Shown here one piece after another: positions 1 through 7,300 of a stretch of DNA of 16,087 nt. Where the stretch lies: the NCBI GenBank assembly GCA_002398565.1, contig DGZP01000092.1, forward strand, positions 1-16,087. The letters run 5' to 3'. A program made the position numbers and the translations under genes. Origin of the DNA: Proteiniphilum sp. UBA4977 (GTDB taxonomy: Bacteria; Bacteroidota; Bacteroidia; Bacteroidales; Dysgonomonadaceae). Under the pieces are notes generated by a model. The model had not been told where the DNA came from and made no database searches. It saw nothing but the letters and a program-made list of their open reading frames with translations. Position 1 is the first letter of the stretch. Each line of letters begins with the position of its first letter.

Positions 1-35
1 TTCCTCCCATGTTTTATCAGCCTGTAGGTTGATTC

Positions 36-1055
36 TCAAAATTCAGCACCGGATGCTCTTGGGTTTAAACACCAGTAGATTGCTCCTTTACTCCCTGAAC
101 CTATAGTTATCCAAAACCACTGACCTATTTCCTCCTTTGTAGGACACATTGGGTTGGTACCGCTGTAAATATTATTTCCTCCCTGTAATTCAGTCATCAG
201 CCAGGGAATGTTACCGGCGCCCGAACGAAGAATCTCGCTATTTGCAGACATGGCTATGGCATACCTGTTTCTGGGGAAAAAACCAAAATGCCAACTGGCA
301 TGGGCTGAACCTCCTAAGCTGGACAGAAAAGTTCTCCAACTTGGGAAATCATACTGTGCGGCCAGTGTAAAAATCTGATGGTTATTTACGTGGATGGACT
401 TTTCTTTGTCATATTTGCGTATTTCATCCGACAACCATTTTAAATACCATGTGTTATAATGCAACAAGAACTTCTCATTATCAAATGACAGCTGGTTGTA
501 AGCAGTGAGTTTATAGATCTGCTGGGTGTCTTCATAGTTATCTCGCCATTTTTTGTAGATTGTCCTTGCCAAAGGGTCATTTATGTTCCCTCCCCCTAGT
601 TCGTTGATGGGAATCCAACCATAGAGAGATGAGTGTTGTTTAAAATGAAGAACTACATTTTTTATATAATCGGCTATACGGTTAAGATGTTCTTCGTTAT
701 ACGGAAATTTAAATCCTCCTACATCTGTAAAATCTGTAGCCGGGAAAAGATTGGCATAGACTTTAATATGATATTTTTCCGCATAAGAGAATGCCTTGTC
801 AAATAAGCTGAAATCCCAGTCGCCATTTACATCCTTCATATAATTTTCGAACATGCGGATACGTGTAACCTTCATATTGTTTTTCCTGAGAATTTTAAAC
901 CAGTTCTCTACATTTTCATCCGACTGCCCGGGTTCTATGAATATTTCTGCACCAATCATTGGAATATCATTTAAATTTACTTGCGATCTCACGTTGGCGA
1001 ATATAATAAATAAAGACACAGCCGTGTATATTATGCCATATTTTATAAAATTCAT
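36..1055 (-). CDS. Secreted GH42-like glycosidase (beta-galactosidase-type TIM barrel), possibly truncated
   Basis: This is probably an exported retaining glycosidase of clan GH-A, most like GH42-type beta-galactosidases. The product of about 339 residues begins with a signal peptide (hydrophobic stretch IIYTAVSLFIIFA). The barrel then starts at GAEIFIEPGQ. The expected acid/base glutamate is E152 in WIPINE, and the expected nucleophile is E289 in PWLMTELQGG. The stretch TKEEIGQWFWITIGSGSKGAIYWCLNPR matches the end of such barrels. I chose the ATG at 1055 because the signal peptide follows directly; an in-frame ATG at 1097 would add 14 charged residues. The TGA at 36-38 falls right after NPRASGAEF, where relatives usually continue into a GEW-type segment and C-terminal domains, so the gene may be truncated or frameshifted. 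It lies 178 bp downstream of the Nramp-like gene and may have its own promoter, though I could not recognise one. The fold is clear; the exact family and substrate are not. Confidence 0.8.
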   Translation of the reverse strand: MNFIKYGIIYTAVSLFIIFANVRSQVNLNDIPMIGAEIFIEPGQSDENVENWFKILRKNNMKVTRIRMFENYMKDVNGDWDFSLFDKAFSYAEKYHIKVYANLFPATDFTDVGGFKFPYNEEHLNRIADYIKNVVLHFKQHSSLYGWIPINELGGGNINDPLARTIYKKWRDNYEDTQQIYKLTAYNQLSFDNEKFLLHYNTWYLKWLSDEIRKYDKEKSIHVNNHQIFTLAAQYDFPSWRTFLSSLGGSAHASWHFGFFPRNRYAIAMSANSEILRSGAGNIPWLMTELQGGNNIYSGTNPMCPTKEEIGQWFWITIGSGSKGAIYWCLNPRASGAEF

Positions 1056-1233
1056 CTCCTTTGTTTCATTTTTTCGTTTCACATAAATATAAATCATTTA
1101 AATTTTCCACGATTTGTTTTAACTGCCATAAGAATAATCGTCATTTCATCGACAAGGATGATAAGTTGGTTCTGATTGTATAAATAGAGTTTTACCGGTT
1201 TTATTATTAGGAGTAAATAAAAAATTTGTCTCT

Positions 1234-2502
1234 TTAGAAAATTGTATGGGATGATTCTATAAAGCCTACAATGGATTGATAAGAAATATATAAGGAAAAA
1301 AGGAGTGTTAGCAAAAGTCCAAGATTAAACCAGAATCCCGCCTTATATTTTCCCATTATACTTTTTCTGTTTAACAGATATATAATGGCAATAACTACAA
1401 TCGGCAATACAAATATTTGAAACAATTGGCTGATCAACATGGCATAGACCGACTTAAATCCAAATGCGGGAACAATTAACCCAAAAAGAAGCGCAATGCC
1501 GGTCATTAATCGAAAACGGAATCCTTTATATATAACAGGTCTGTTTTCGTAGTCACTGATCAATAAAGGTGCAAGCATCACGATTGGAAAAACAGAAGAG
1601 AGGGCTGCGCCAAATATTCCCATGATAAAAACAGATAAAGCCAGATGTCCCAGGAACGGCTCCAGCATACTTACCATCGTGAGTATATCTTCAACCGGTT
1701 TGTCGGCAATATATAAAGTACCTGCGGCACATGCCATAATAGAACCGCTTATGATAAACATCAACAACGCTGCCACAAAGGCATCTTTTGTTTGAAGTTT
1801 CGAGTGTTTCGTTGTCCATTTTTTCTCTTTCATCAACATGCTCCTTACTACAAAGGTCGGTGCCGTTAACGTAGTCCCTACTAACGCCGCAATGATCATC
1901 GGAGCATTTTTTTCGTCCGGTATGTTGGGGATAAGTCCTTCTATTACAGTATTAGGCTCAGGAAAAACAACAAACATGGAGATAATAAAACTGATACCCA
2001 TGATGGAGACGAAAACTATCATTAATTTCTCAAAAGAGGAATATTTTCCTGTCAGCAGGAATAGATATAAAAAAATAATTACTCCAAATGCAATATAAAC
2101 CGGATTCCATCCCGGCTCCCCAAACAGACGGATGGATATTTGTCTCATAAGGTCGGAAGCAATCCCCATTATACCAATAAGTGCCAGAATCTCGACAAAA
2201 ACCAATCCAACCAAAGTTATCAAAGCTGCCAGTTTACCCAGAGATTTGAAATGTTTCTTATAACCATACAGTGCTCCTTCTCCCGTTACAATGGTATACC
2301 GTCCATAAGCTTCCAATAAGAAAAAACTGAATATGCAGGAAAGGGCTAAAGCCCAAAGCATAGACATTCCATAACGGGATCCTGCTGAGGCCATTGCAAC
2401 CACACTTCCTGTGCCGATGCTATATCCTACAAGGAATAGACCGGGTCCTACGGATCTCAGAGAATTCCCGGATCGCTTCAAAACTGACTTTATTTCAGAC
2501 AT
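1234..2502 (-). CDS. Nramp-superfamily membrane transporter lacking canonical metal-binding motifs
   Basis: This is an integral inner-membrane protein of 422 residues with about eleven hydrophobic helices and the layout of the Nramp family (PF01566). The first helix reads GPGLFLVGYSIGTGS (residues 19-33), where true Mn/Fe Nramps have GPxxLxxxGYxDPGN. The sixth-helix region reads GTTLTAPTFVVRSMLMKEK, where true Nramps have a Met-Pro-His motif. The Asp, Asn and Met that bind the metal in Nramp structures are therefore absent. It belongs to the 'IGTG' type of Nramp-related carriers, whose substrate is unknown to me; Nramp-related Mg and Al transporters with altered sites are known. The gene lies 60 bp downstream of the LarA homologue and is probably co-transcribed with it, so nickel or a small hydroxy acid are candidate cargoes, but that is inference. 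Membership of the superfamily is secure; calling it a Mn/Fe transporter would not be justified. Confidence 0.85.
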   Translation of the reverse strand: MSEIKSVLKRSGNSLRSVGPGLFLVGYSIGTGSVVAMASAGSRYGMSMLWALALSCIFSFFLLEAYGRYTIVTGEGALYGYKKHFKSLGKLAALITLVGLVFVEILALIGIMGIASDLMRQISIRLFGEPGWNPVYIAFGVIIFLYLFLLTGKYSSFEKLMIVFVSIMGISFIISMFVVFPEPNTVIEGLIPNIPDEKNAPMIIAALVGTTLTAPTFVVRSMLMKEKKWTTKHSKLQTKDAFVAALLMFIISGSIMACAAGTLYIADKPVEDILTMVSMLEPFLGHLALSVFIMGIFGAALSSVFPIVMLAPLLISDYENRPVIYKGFRFRLMTGIALLFGLIVPAFGFKSVYAMLISQLFQIFVLPIVVIAIIYLLNRKSIMGKYKAGFWFNLGLLLTLLFSLYISYQSIVGFIESSHTIF

Positions 2503-2562
2503 GAAATTTTCTGTTTTTCAATTGTTGATTTATTTTTATATGTGAATGGTTATACTTTCAGT

Positions 2563-3843
2563 TTATTCCTGAACCGGCAAGACCTCACTGCTATTATGTA
2601 CTATTCCAATTTGAATATCTTTTTCCAGATTGATGCGTTCACTCAAATACTCTTGTAGATCATCTATTCTCAAATAATGAAATCCAAGCAGATTGGTCAG
2701 TATAGGATCCATTGTTAAAGTTGCTTTGAAATTCCGCTTAATATGGTTCAGGTACATACACTCCGAAGCTCCAAACCGATCCTCTATTGCATTGTCATCC
2801 AGCATTTTGAAAAGCGTGGTATCATCATATTTGGCAAGGCGGGCAATCTCTTCTCCATGAGTAGGTGCAATTCCTTCATAACAAGGTGACAGAAGGATAA
2901 TTTCACCCTTGGGTTTGGTGGCAATCTCTGCCGAGAACAACCCTTTATCGGCTTGTGTGAAATCAAAATCGGACGGATAAGCGCTACTGATGGTGATATC
3001 GGCTGCTTCAGTGAATCTTGAACCGAAAATTTTCATTCCCCACCTTACAGCTTCACGATGTGCTTCAATAAAGTGACCTGCCACAGCTTTCAGCAGCTCT
3101 CCTTTATCAGTCTGTATAACATTCACGATAAAATGAAGCCCTACGTCTCTTGCAAAATCTTCCATTTCTTCCCGACAGGGAGTCAACACTTTGCCTAGTT
3201 GTTGTTCAGTTGCTCCCAGCAGGTGCATGGCATGAACTGTTTCAGTTCCTGCCACTCCGGGGAGCAGGATTTTGGCACCACCGCTCCAGCCGACAGGATG
3301 ATGCGGTAGCACTCCACCAACTCCAATACGTATGTCGGCATTGAGAACATCTTTGTTGACAACTATTCTTGTTCCTCTCTTGGTTATTCCTCTGTTTACC
3401 AGATTCCCCTGGCAATCGTGATGTTTTATTTCAATTTGATCAATAATGTCCTGCCCGAACCGTTCCAGTATCTCTTTATCTGTCATAGGCCTGTGAGTGC
3501 CGTAGGCTATAACCAGCTTGATCTGTTCGTTGCCAATTCCCGCTTCATGCAATTCATCAAGAATTAACGGAATAATTACTTTCTGGGGTGTAACTCTTGT
3601 CCTGTCATCTGCCAAGATAACCACGGACGAATTCTTTGAAACTATCTCTCTTAATCTTTTTGTCCCTATTGGATTCTGTAAGGCTCTTTTTATTTCATCA
3701 CCGGGATTTTCAGGTGGACTAAACTCATTTCTTTGTAGACTGAAACAAAGATTTTTTTCAGGAATTCGCAGTTCGATGAGTTTTTCTCCGAAATGAACAG
3801 GAATAACCTTTACGGTTTTCTCTTTTGTATGTTCCTTTTTCAT
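2563..3843 (-). CDS. LarA-like nickel-pincer racemase/epimerase homologue (DUF2088)
   Basis: This is a cytoplasmic homologue of lactate racemase LarA, which uses a nickel-pincer nucleotide to move a hydride at the carbon bearing the hydroxyl of a 2-hydroxy acid. The product is 426 residues from the ATG at 3843; a TTG two codons upstream is in frame, but the ATG is preferred. Visible motifs are ADDRTRVTP (about 78-86), YGTHRPMT with H117, HHPVGWSGGAKILLPG with H181 and K191, and H207 in VHAMH. The spacing from H181 to K191 to H207 reproduces H174, K184 and H200 of Lactobacillus LarA: K184 tethers the cofactor, H200 binds nickel, and H108/H174 act as acid/base. The protein therefore looks catalytically intact. 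Known homologues racemise lactate, malate or other hydroxy acids, or epimerise sugar acids; the sugar-degradation context here suggests a sugar acid. Cofactor genes larB, larC and larE are not in the window. Confidence 0.88.
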   Translation of the reverse strand: MKKEHTKEKTVKVIPVHFGEKLIELRIPEKNLCFSLQRNEFSPPENPGDEIKRALQNPIGTKRLREIVSKNSSVVILADDRTRVTPQKVIIPLILDELHEAGIGNEQIKLVIAYGTHRPMTDKEILERFGQDIIDQIEIKHHDCQGNLVNRGITKRGTRIVVNKDVLNADIRIGVGGVLPHHPVGWSGGAKILLPGVAGTETVHAMHLLGATEQQLGKVLTPCREEMEDFARDVGLHFIVNVIQTDKGELLKAVAGHFIEAHREAVRWGMKIFGSRFTEAADITISSAYPSDFDFTQADKGLFSAEIATKPKGEIILLSPCYEGIAPTHGEEIARLAKYDDTTLFKMLDDNAIEDRFGASECMYLNHIKRNFKATLTMDPILTNLLGFHYLRIDDLQEYLSERINLEKDIQIGIVHNSSEVLPVQE

Positions 3844-3906
3844 ATGCAAATCGTTTGATGTGTGAATATCTATTAATTAATGATTTAATTCGTTTTATAG
3901 ATTTAA

Positions 3907-5457
3907 TTATAATTGCTTTATCATTCTCAGTATCTCTTTTTCATAAGTCTCCTGCCATTCGGGTGCAAGAATGCAATTTGTCACTTCATATCCGCCTTTT
4001 TGAAAGGCCTCTTTGTCGGGAGCATAATGTATGTAACCGTTGGAATAAGCTGAAAGAAAAGTAAAAGGATATGGCGACATTTTCTTGATGCTAAGTCCTA
4101 CAGCTGCAAATGCTTCTCCCGGAAAAGAAACAAGTATAAAGTCTCCGATGCGGATTCCCAAAATCTCTACAGGAATACTCGTTCCTCCAGTTTTGTTGGC
4201 CAACTCCTTTCTAAGTTTTAACCAATAGATATCTTCACGAATATGAGATAGCCTCTCCATTATATGGATATTGCGGATATATTTATCGATATCTCTCCTA
4301 TTTGATTCATCCAGTTTCTTGAAATCTTCTGTTCCTTTTTTCTCTTCATCCAGATATAGATATTTATAATAGGAAGGATAGGATTCGGAAATTTTGTATT
4401 TCAAGTATAAAGGAAGAAATGTTTTTAAGTTCAAACTTGTTGATCTGAGAGAGTCCAAAAGTATCTGAGTTTCCATTTCCAAAGCATTCAGATTCGAAGC
4501 AAAATCCGAACGAAGTGGAAGATAGATGACCTTGTTAACCACAGATAACCGTTTAGTTTCGCAGGTGGCTATTTCTCTTGTCCTGTTTAGTACATTTAGT
4601 CCGAGCATTTGACCAAAAGGTTCACTATCTCTCGGATGGTTTACATCCTTATACATTATTTCTGTTATATCTCCTGCTGCTCCCTGAAGGAAAAAGGCCA
4701 TGGCTCCCTGTCCGAGCTGTTCCTCAATTAATTGGGAGGCAAATCCGGGGTACTCGGCAGTCACTCTTTTATTTGGAACACCTGTGTAAGGATGGCAGGC
4801 ATAATTATAAAGTATTGCTTTGGGCGTACCATTTAACCGGTCAATCTTCAATATTCCTATTTCAGGGTCAATTTCTCCCAAATCGGCAATCTCTTCATCT
4901 TGCATATTTGGATTCGCATGCCGAATCGTAAAAACCTTCCCATTTTTAAGATTGATACGGCGGTTCATCGCGAACCTGTCTTCAGAGCCCGTTCCCGTTC
5001 CAATTTTTACAGGTTCAAGGTTTAAGATTGCCTTCTCTACGGCCGAGATAGTCCTGTTTTGAATGTCGTTGCATAACCAATTTTCACCGATTAAAAATCC
5101 GTCATGATGATTATGTGATGCACTTACCAAAATATGCTCTCTTTTAATGCCAAACTTACTTTCAATTTCATTTCGCACATCATCTAAGAAATTATCCAAA
5201 ATATTCCCTATGGTTCCAATGGCAACTACATCCATGGTAATGATAGCCATCTTTAACTCTCCGTTCTCCAGAACCAGGGTTTTCACATACAGGGAGTCGT
5301 TGATATTTCCCGAATCTGCCGTTATATTGCTTTTTCCTGTTCCGGCTTTTATCTGTGCCATTACTTCATAATGACTGAAAGAGAGAGAAATGAATAAAAG
5401 CAGGATGATCTTAGCTGTTCTCCTTTTTCTGCCTGCAATCTTCTCCTTTAAAGTCAT
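3907..5457 (-). CDS. Exported neutral/alkaline ceramidase-like amidohydrolase
   Basis: This 516-residue protein matches the N-terminal catalytic domain of neutral/alkaline ceramidases (PF04734), zinc amidohydrolases. A signal peptide is visible (KIILLLFISLSFSHYEVMAQ, cleavage near residue 34), so it should act in the periplasm or outside. The zinc-site motifs are SASHNHHDG (H115, H117, H118), equivalent to the ceramidase SATHTHSG motif, and NYACHP (H222). The segment QGAAGDIT (258-265) corresponds to the NPGDVS motif of characterised ceramidases, with Thr at the position of the catalytic Ser. The C-terminal half keeps FPGEAF and AYSNGYIHYAPD segments. It is shorter than the roughly 650-750 residues of true ceramidases and lacks their C-terminal beta domain, as do many Bacteroidota and Planctomycetes homologues found beside sugar-degrading genes. 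The substrate is therefore more likely an amide or ester in a glycan than ceramide (inference). It lies 18 bp downstream of the FrlC-like gene. Confidence 0.8.
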   Translation of the reverse strand: MTLKEKIAGRKRRTAKIILLLFISLSFSHYEVMAQIKAGTGKSNITADSGNINDSLYVKTLVLENGELKMAIITMDVVAIGTIGNILDNFLDDVRNEIESKFGIKREHILVSASHNHHDGFLIGENWLCNDIQNRTISAVEKAILNLEPVKIGTGTGSEDRFAMNRRINLKNGKVFTIRHANPNMQDEEIADLGEIDPEIGILKIDRLNGTPKAILYNYACHPYTGVPNKRVTAEYPGFASQLIEEQLGQGAMAFFLQGAAGDITEIMYKDVNHPRDSEPFGQMLGLNVLNRTREIATCETKRLSVVNKVIYLPLRSDFASNLNALEMETQILLDSLRSTSLNLKTFLPLYLKYKISESYPSYYKYLYLDEEKKGTEDFKKLDESNRRDIDKYIRNIHIMERLSHIREDIYWLKLRKELANKTGGTSIPVEILGIRIGDFILVSFPGEAFAAVGLSIKKMSPYPFTFLSAYSNGYIHYAPDKEAFQKGGYEVTNCILAPEWQETYEKEILRMIKQL

Positions 5458-5475
5458 TGGATTATTTTTTCATTA

Positions 5476-6330
5476 TTATTGCCCTTTTTTGATACGAATA
5501 TGGGTATCTTCCAGAACTGACAGGACAAATTCTCTGCTTTGGTGGGCAGCTTCATCCGGACTGGAAGTATAATCGAATCCCAATTCCACGGTCAAGAATC
5601 CTTTATATCCGGTTTCAAGCAAAGTTTGGAAAAATGGTGTAAAACAGATTGTTCCCTCCCCCGGAATCTTATGCTGATCGGCCAGCCCGTTGTTATCATC
5701 CAAGTGAACATGCAGTGGAATGTTTTTTCTCTTCAAAAGTAACAGAGAGTCTACCAATGATTCCTTGTTCACGTGACAATGACCGGTGTCTAAAGCTATA
5801 CCCATATCTGGGTATTTTTGATCCTCGATGAGCCTTACCCCGTCTTCCACCGTGAGAACCAGATCACTTTCCATCATATGGGCCGGTTCCAATAACAGAA
5901 GCACCTCTTTGGCAACTGCATAGTCCACCAGCTCATCGAGACTACTTGTTAATTCGGCCATTCCACTGTTATAGCCCTGCCCATACAGGGTGCGGCCAGG
6001 ACAAAGACTTACTGTCCTGCATCCCAGTAAAAGGGATGTGTCGATACTATTTTTGATGTATTCCACGCTATCTTTCCGGATAGATGGGATTGGGCTGCAT
6101 AAACTTGTCGGATAACCAAACTGTGCCGGGATAAAGCCGGATATTTCAAGTCCGGTCTTTTCGATTAATTCCCTCACGGATGAAACAGTCGTCTGGTTGA
6201 TATCCCGGTAATATGCATGCGGACGTCCACCCCAAATCTCTATGCCGTCGTAGCCGAGTTTGGAAATCCGTTTAATAGTTTCCTCCAACCTGTAATTCTG
6301 ATATAGTTTAGATGATACACTTAACTTCAT
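5476..6330 (-). CDS. Xylose-isomerase-like TIM-barrel epimerase, FrlC-like
   Basis: This 284-residue cytoplasmic protein, with no signal peptide, belongs to the AP endonuclease 2/xylose-isomerase-like TIM-barrel superfamily (PF01261). The N-terminal motif KLGYDGIEIWGGRPHAY (24-40) is strikingly like E. coli FrlC, the fructoselysine/psicoselysine 3-epimerase. The ending also matches, with HKIPGEGT followed by GYKGFLTVELG. Expected metal ligands are visible: E148 in LLLLEP, D181 in ALDTGH, a histidine in PLHVHLDD (H207 or H209), and E249 in TVEL. These correspond to the four ligands of D-tagatose 3-epimerase. It probably interconverts a ketose or ketose derivative at C3 with a divalent metal, though other reactions occur in this superfamily. 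It lies 32 bp downstream of a second, only distantly similar member of the same fold and 18 bp upstream of the ceramidase-like gene. The fold and metal site are secure; the FrlC reaction itself is not established. Confidence 0.85.
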   Translation of the reverse strand: MKLSVSSKLYQNYRLEETIKRISKLGYDGIEIWGGRPHAYYRDINQTTVSSVRELIEKTGLEISGFIPAQFGYPTSLCSPIPSIRKDSVEYIKNSIDTSLLLGCRTVSLCPGRTLYGQGYNSGMAELTSSLDELVDYAVAKEVLLLLEPAHMMESDLVLTVEDGVRLIEDQKYPDMGIALDTGHCHVNKESLVDSLLLLKRKNIPLHVHLDDNNGLADQHKIPGEGTICFTPFFQTLLETGYKGFLTVELGFDYTSSPDEAAHQSREFVLSVLEDTHIRIKKGQ

Positions 6331-6362
6331 ACGATTGATTTTTCATTATTGAACATAAGATC

Positions 6363-7241
6363 TCACTCTGCTATCAGTTTTTCCAACATTTCTTTCATTT
6401 TTACAGCCTCCTGCATGATGTTATCAATTCCACTGATATCAACCACTACATACCCTTCATATTTTACCTTCTTTAAAGTGTGAATGATATTCCTGAAATT
6501 AATATTTCCCCTGCCAGGCTGGTAGTGGTACGGTCTAGTACCATCGTTATCGGAGAGATGAACCAGTTTGAGGTAATTGTTCAGTTTATATATGCCTAAA
6601 TCCAGATATTCTCCTATAGCGTTTGCATGGGCAACATCGTATACCATGCCGATATTCTCCACGCCTACATCTTTAAATATAGAGATAACACCATCGACGG
6701 ATGAAATAAAATCGCCCGCCCTCATCTCCATCGCAAACTGCAGCCCATTCTTTTCGGCAATACCTGATGCTTTTCTTAATTGGGCGATGACATTATTCCT
6801 GAGTTCTTCCCATACAAACCCTTCAGGTATAGCAACGGCATCGGCAGGCCCGCCGTGATAGAGGGATGTTCTTTCCTTGGGAACCATTTCCGGTGGGAGA
6901 TAGAAGCAGTTGGTCACCATTTTTGCTCCTATGGCAGCCGTCATTTCACAAATTTGGGAAAATCGTTCCAACGAATTTCGCCGTTTTTCCTCATCAAAGG
7001 AAAAAAGTTCGTAGGTAACAGCCATGATACTTACAACATCCAGTTTCAGGCTCTTTGAACGATCTATTATCGTTTGCCATTTATCGGCATAAGTTTGGCA
7101 CTCACCGGCATCTATTTCCATTTCGATGGTGTCAAACCCGGCTTCGCTTATCTCTCCCATCACTTTTAAAAGATTATTTACACTTGGAGGCAAACCATAT
7201 AAGGTTATCGGAATCGTGAATCCACATGTTACCTTAATCAT
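6363..7241 (-). CDS. Xylose-isomerase-like TIM-barrel sugar isomerase/epimerase
   Basis: This 292-residue protein, with no signal peptide, belongs to the xylose-isomerase-like TIM-barrel superfamily (PF01261), usually annotated as sugar phosphate isomerase/epimerase. It opens with a barrel strand (IKVTCGFTI) and EAGFDTIEMEID. Expected metal ligands are E172 in FAMEM, D202 in MVYDVAHA (with H205 nearby) and H228 in KLVHLSDNDG. The QPGRGNINF motif (241-249), typical of the family, follows. The fourth ligand, normally Glu in a VVEL-type strand, appears to be D268 in YVVVDIS, so the site may be altered. It differs clearly from the neighbouring FrlC-like protein, so the two probably act on different substrates or at different steps rather than being a recent duplication. 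It lies between the glycosidase-like lipoprotein gene and the FrlC-like gene. The specific reaction cannot be read from the sequence. Confidence 0.82.
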   Translation of the reverse strand: MIKVTCGFTIPITLYGLPPSVNNLLKVMGEISEAGFDTIEMEIDAGECQTYADKWQTIIDRSKSLKLDVVSIMAVTYELFSFDEEKRRNSLERFSQICEMTAAIGAKMVTNCFYLPPEMVPKERTSLYHGGPADAVAIPEGFVWEELRNNVIAQLRKASGIAEKNGLQFAMEMRAGDFISSVDGVISIFKDVGVENIGMVYDVAHANAIGEYLDLGIYKLNNYLKLVHLSDNDGTRPYHYQPGRGNINFRNIIHTLKKVKYEGYVVVDISGIDNIMQEAVKMKEMLEKLIAE

Positions 7242-7300
7242 AATTTTTTGTTTTAATTAATTCAACTTCTTAATAGTGTTTGATAAATTCTCATTATTTT

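Noticed and set aside
1056..1233. Possible promoter or regulatory site in the 178-bp gap before the GH42-like gene
   Set aside because: I searched the minus strand for the Bacteroidota -33 TTG / -7 TAnnTTTG pattern and found no convincing pair; no terminator-like hairpin was clear either.
3844..3849. TTG start two codons upstream of the LarA homologue's ATG
   Set aside because: A standard ATG follows immediately, so the TTG is not needed to explain the protein.
5476..7241. The two TIM-barrel genes as a recent tandem duplication
   Set aside because: Beyond fold-level motifs the two proteins have little sequence in common; they are distinct subfamilies.
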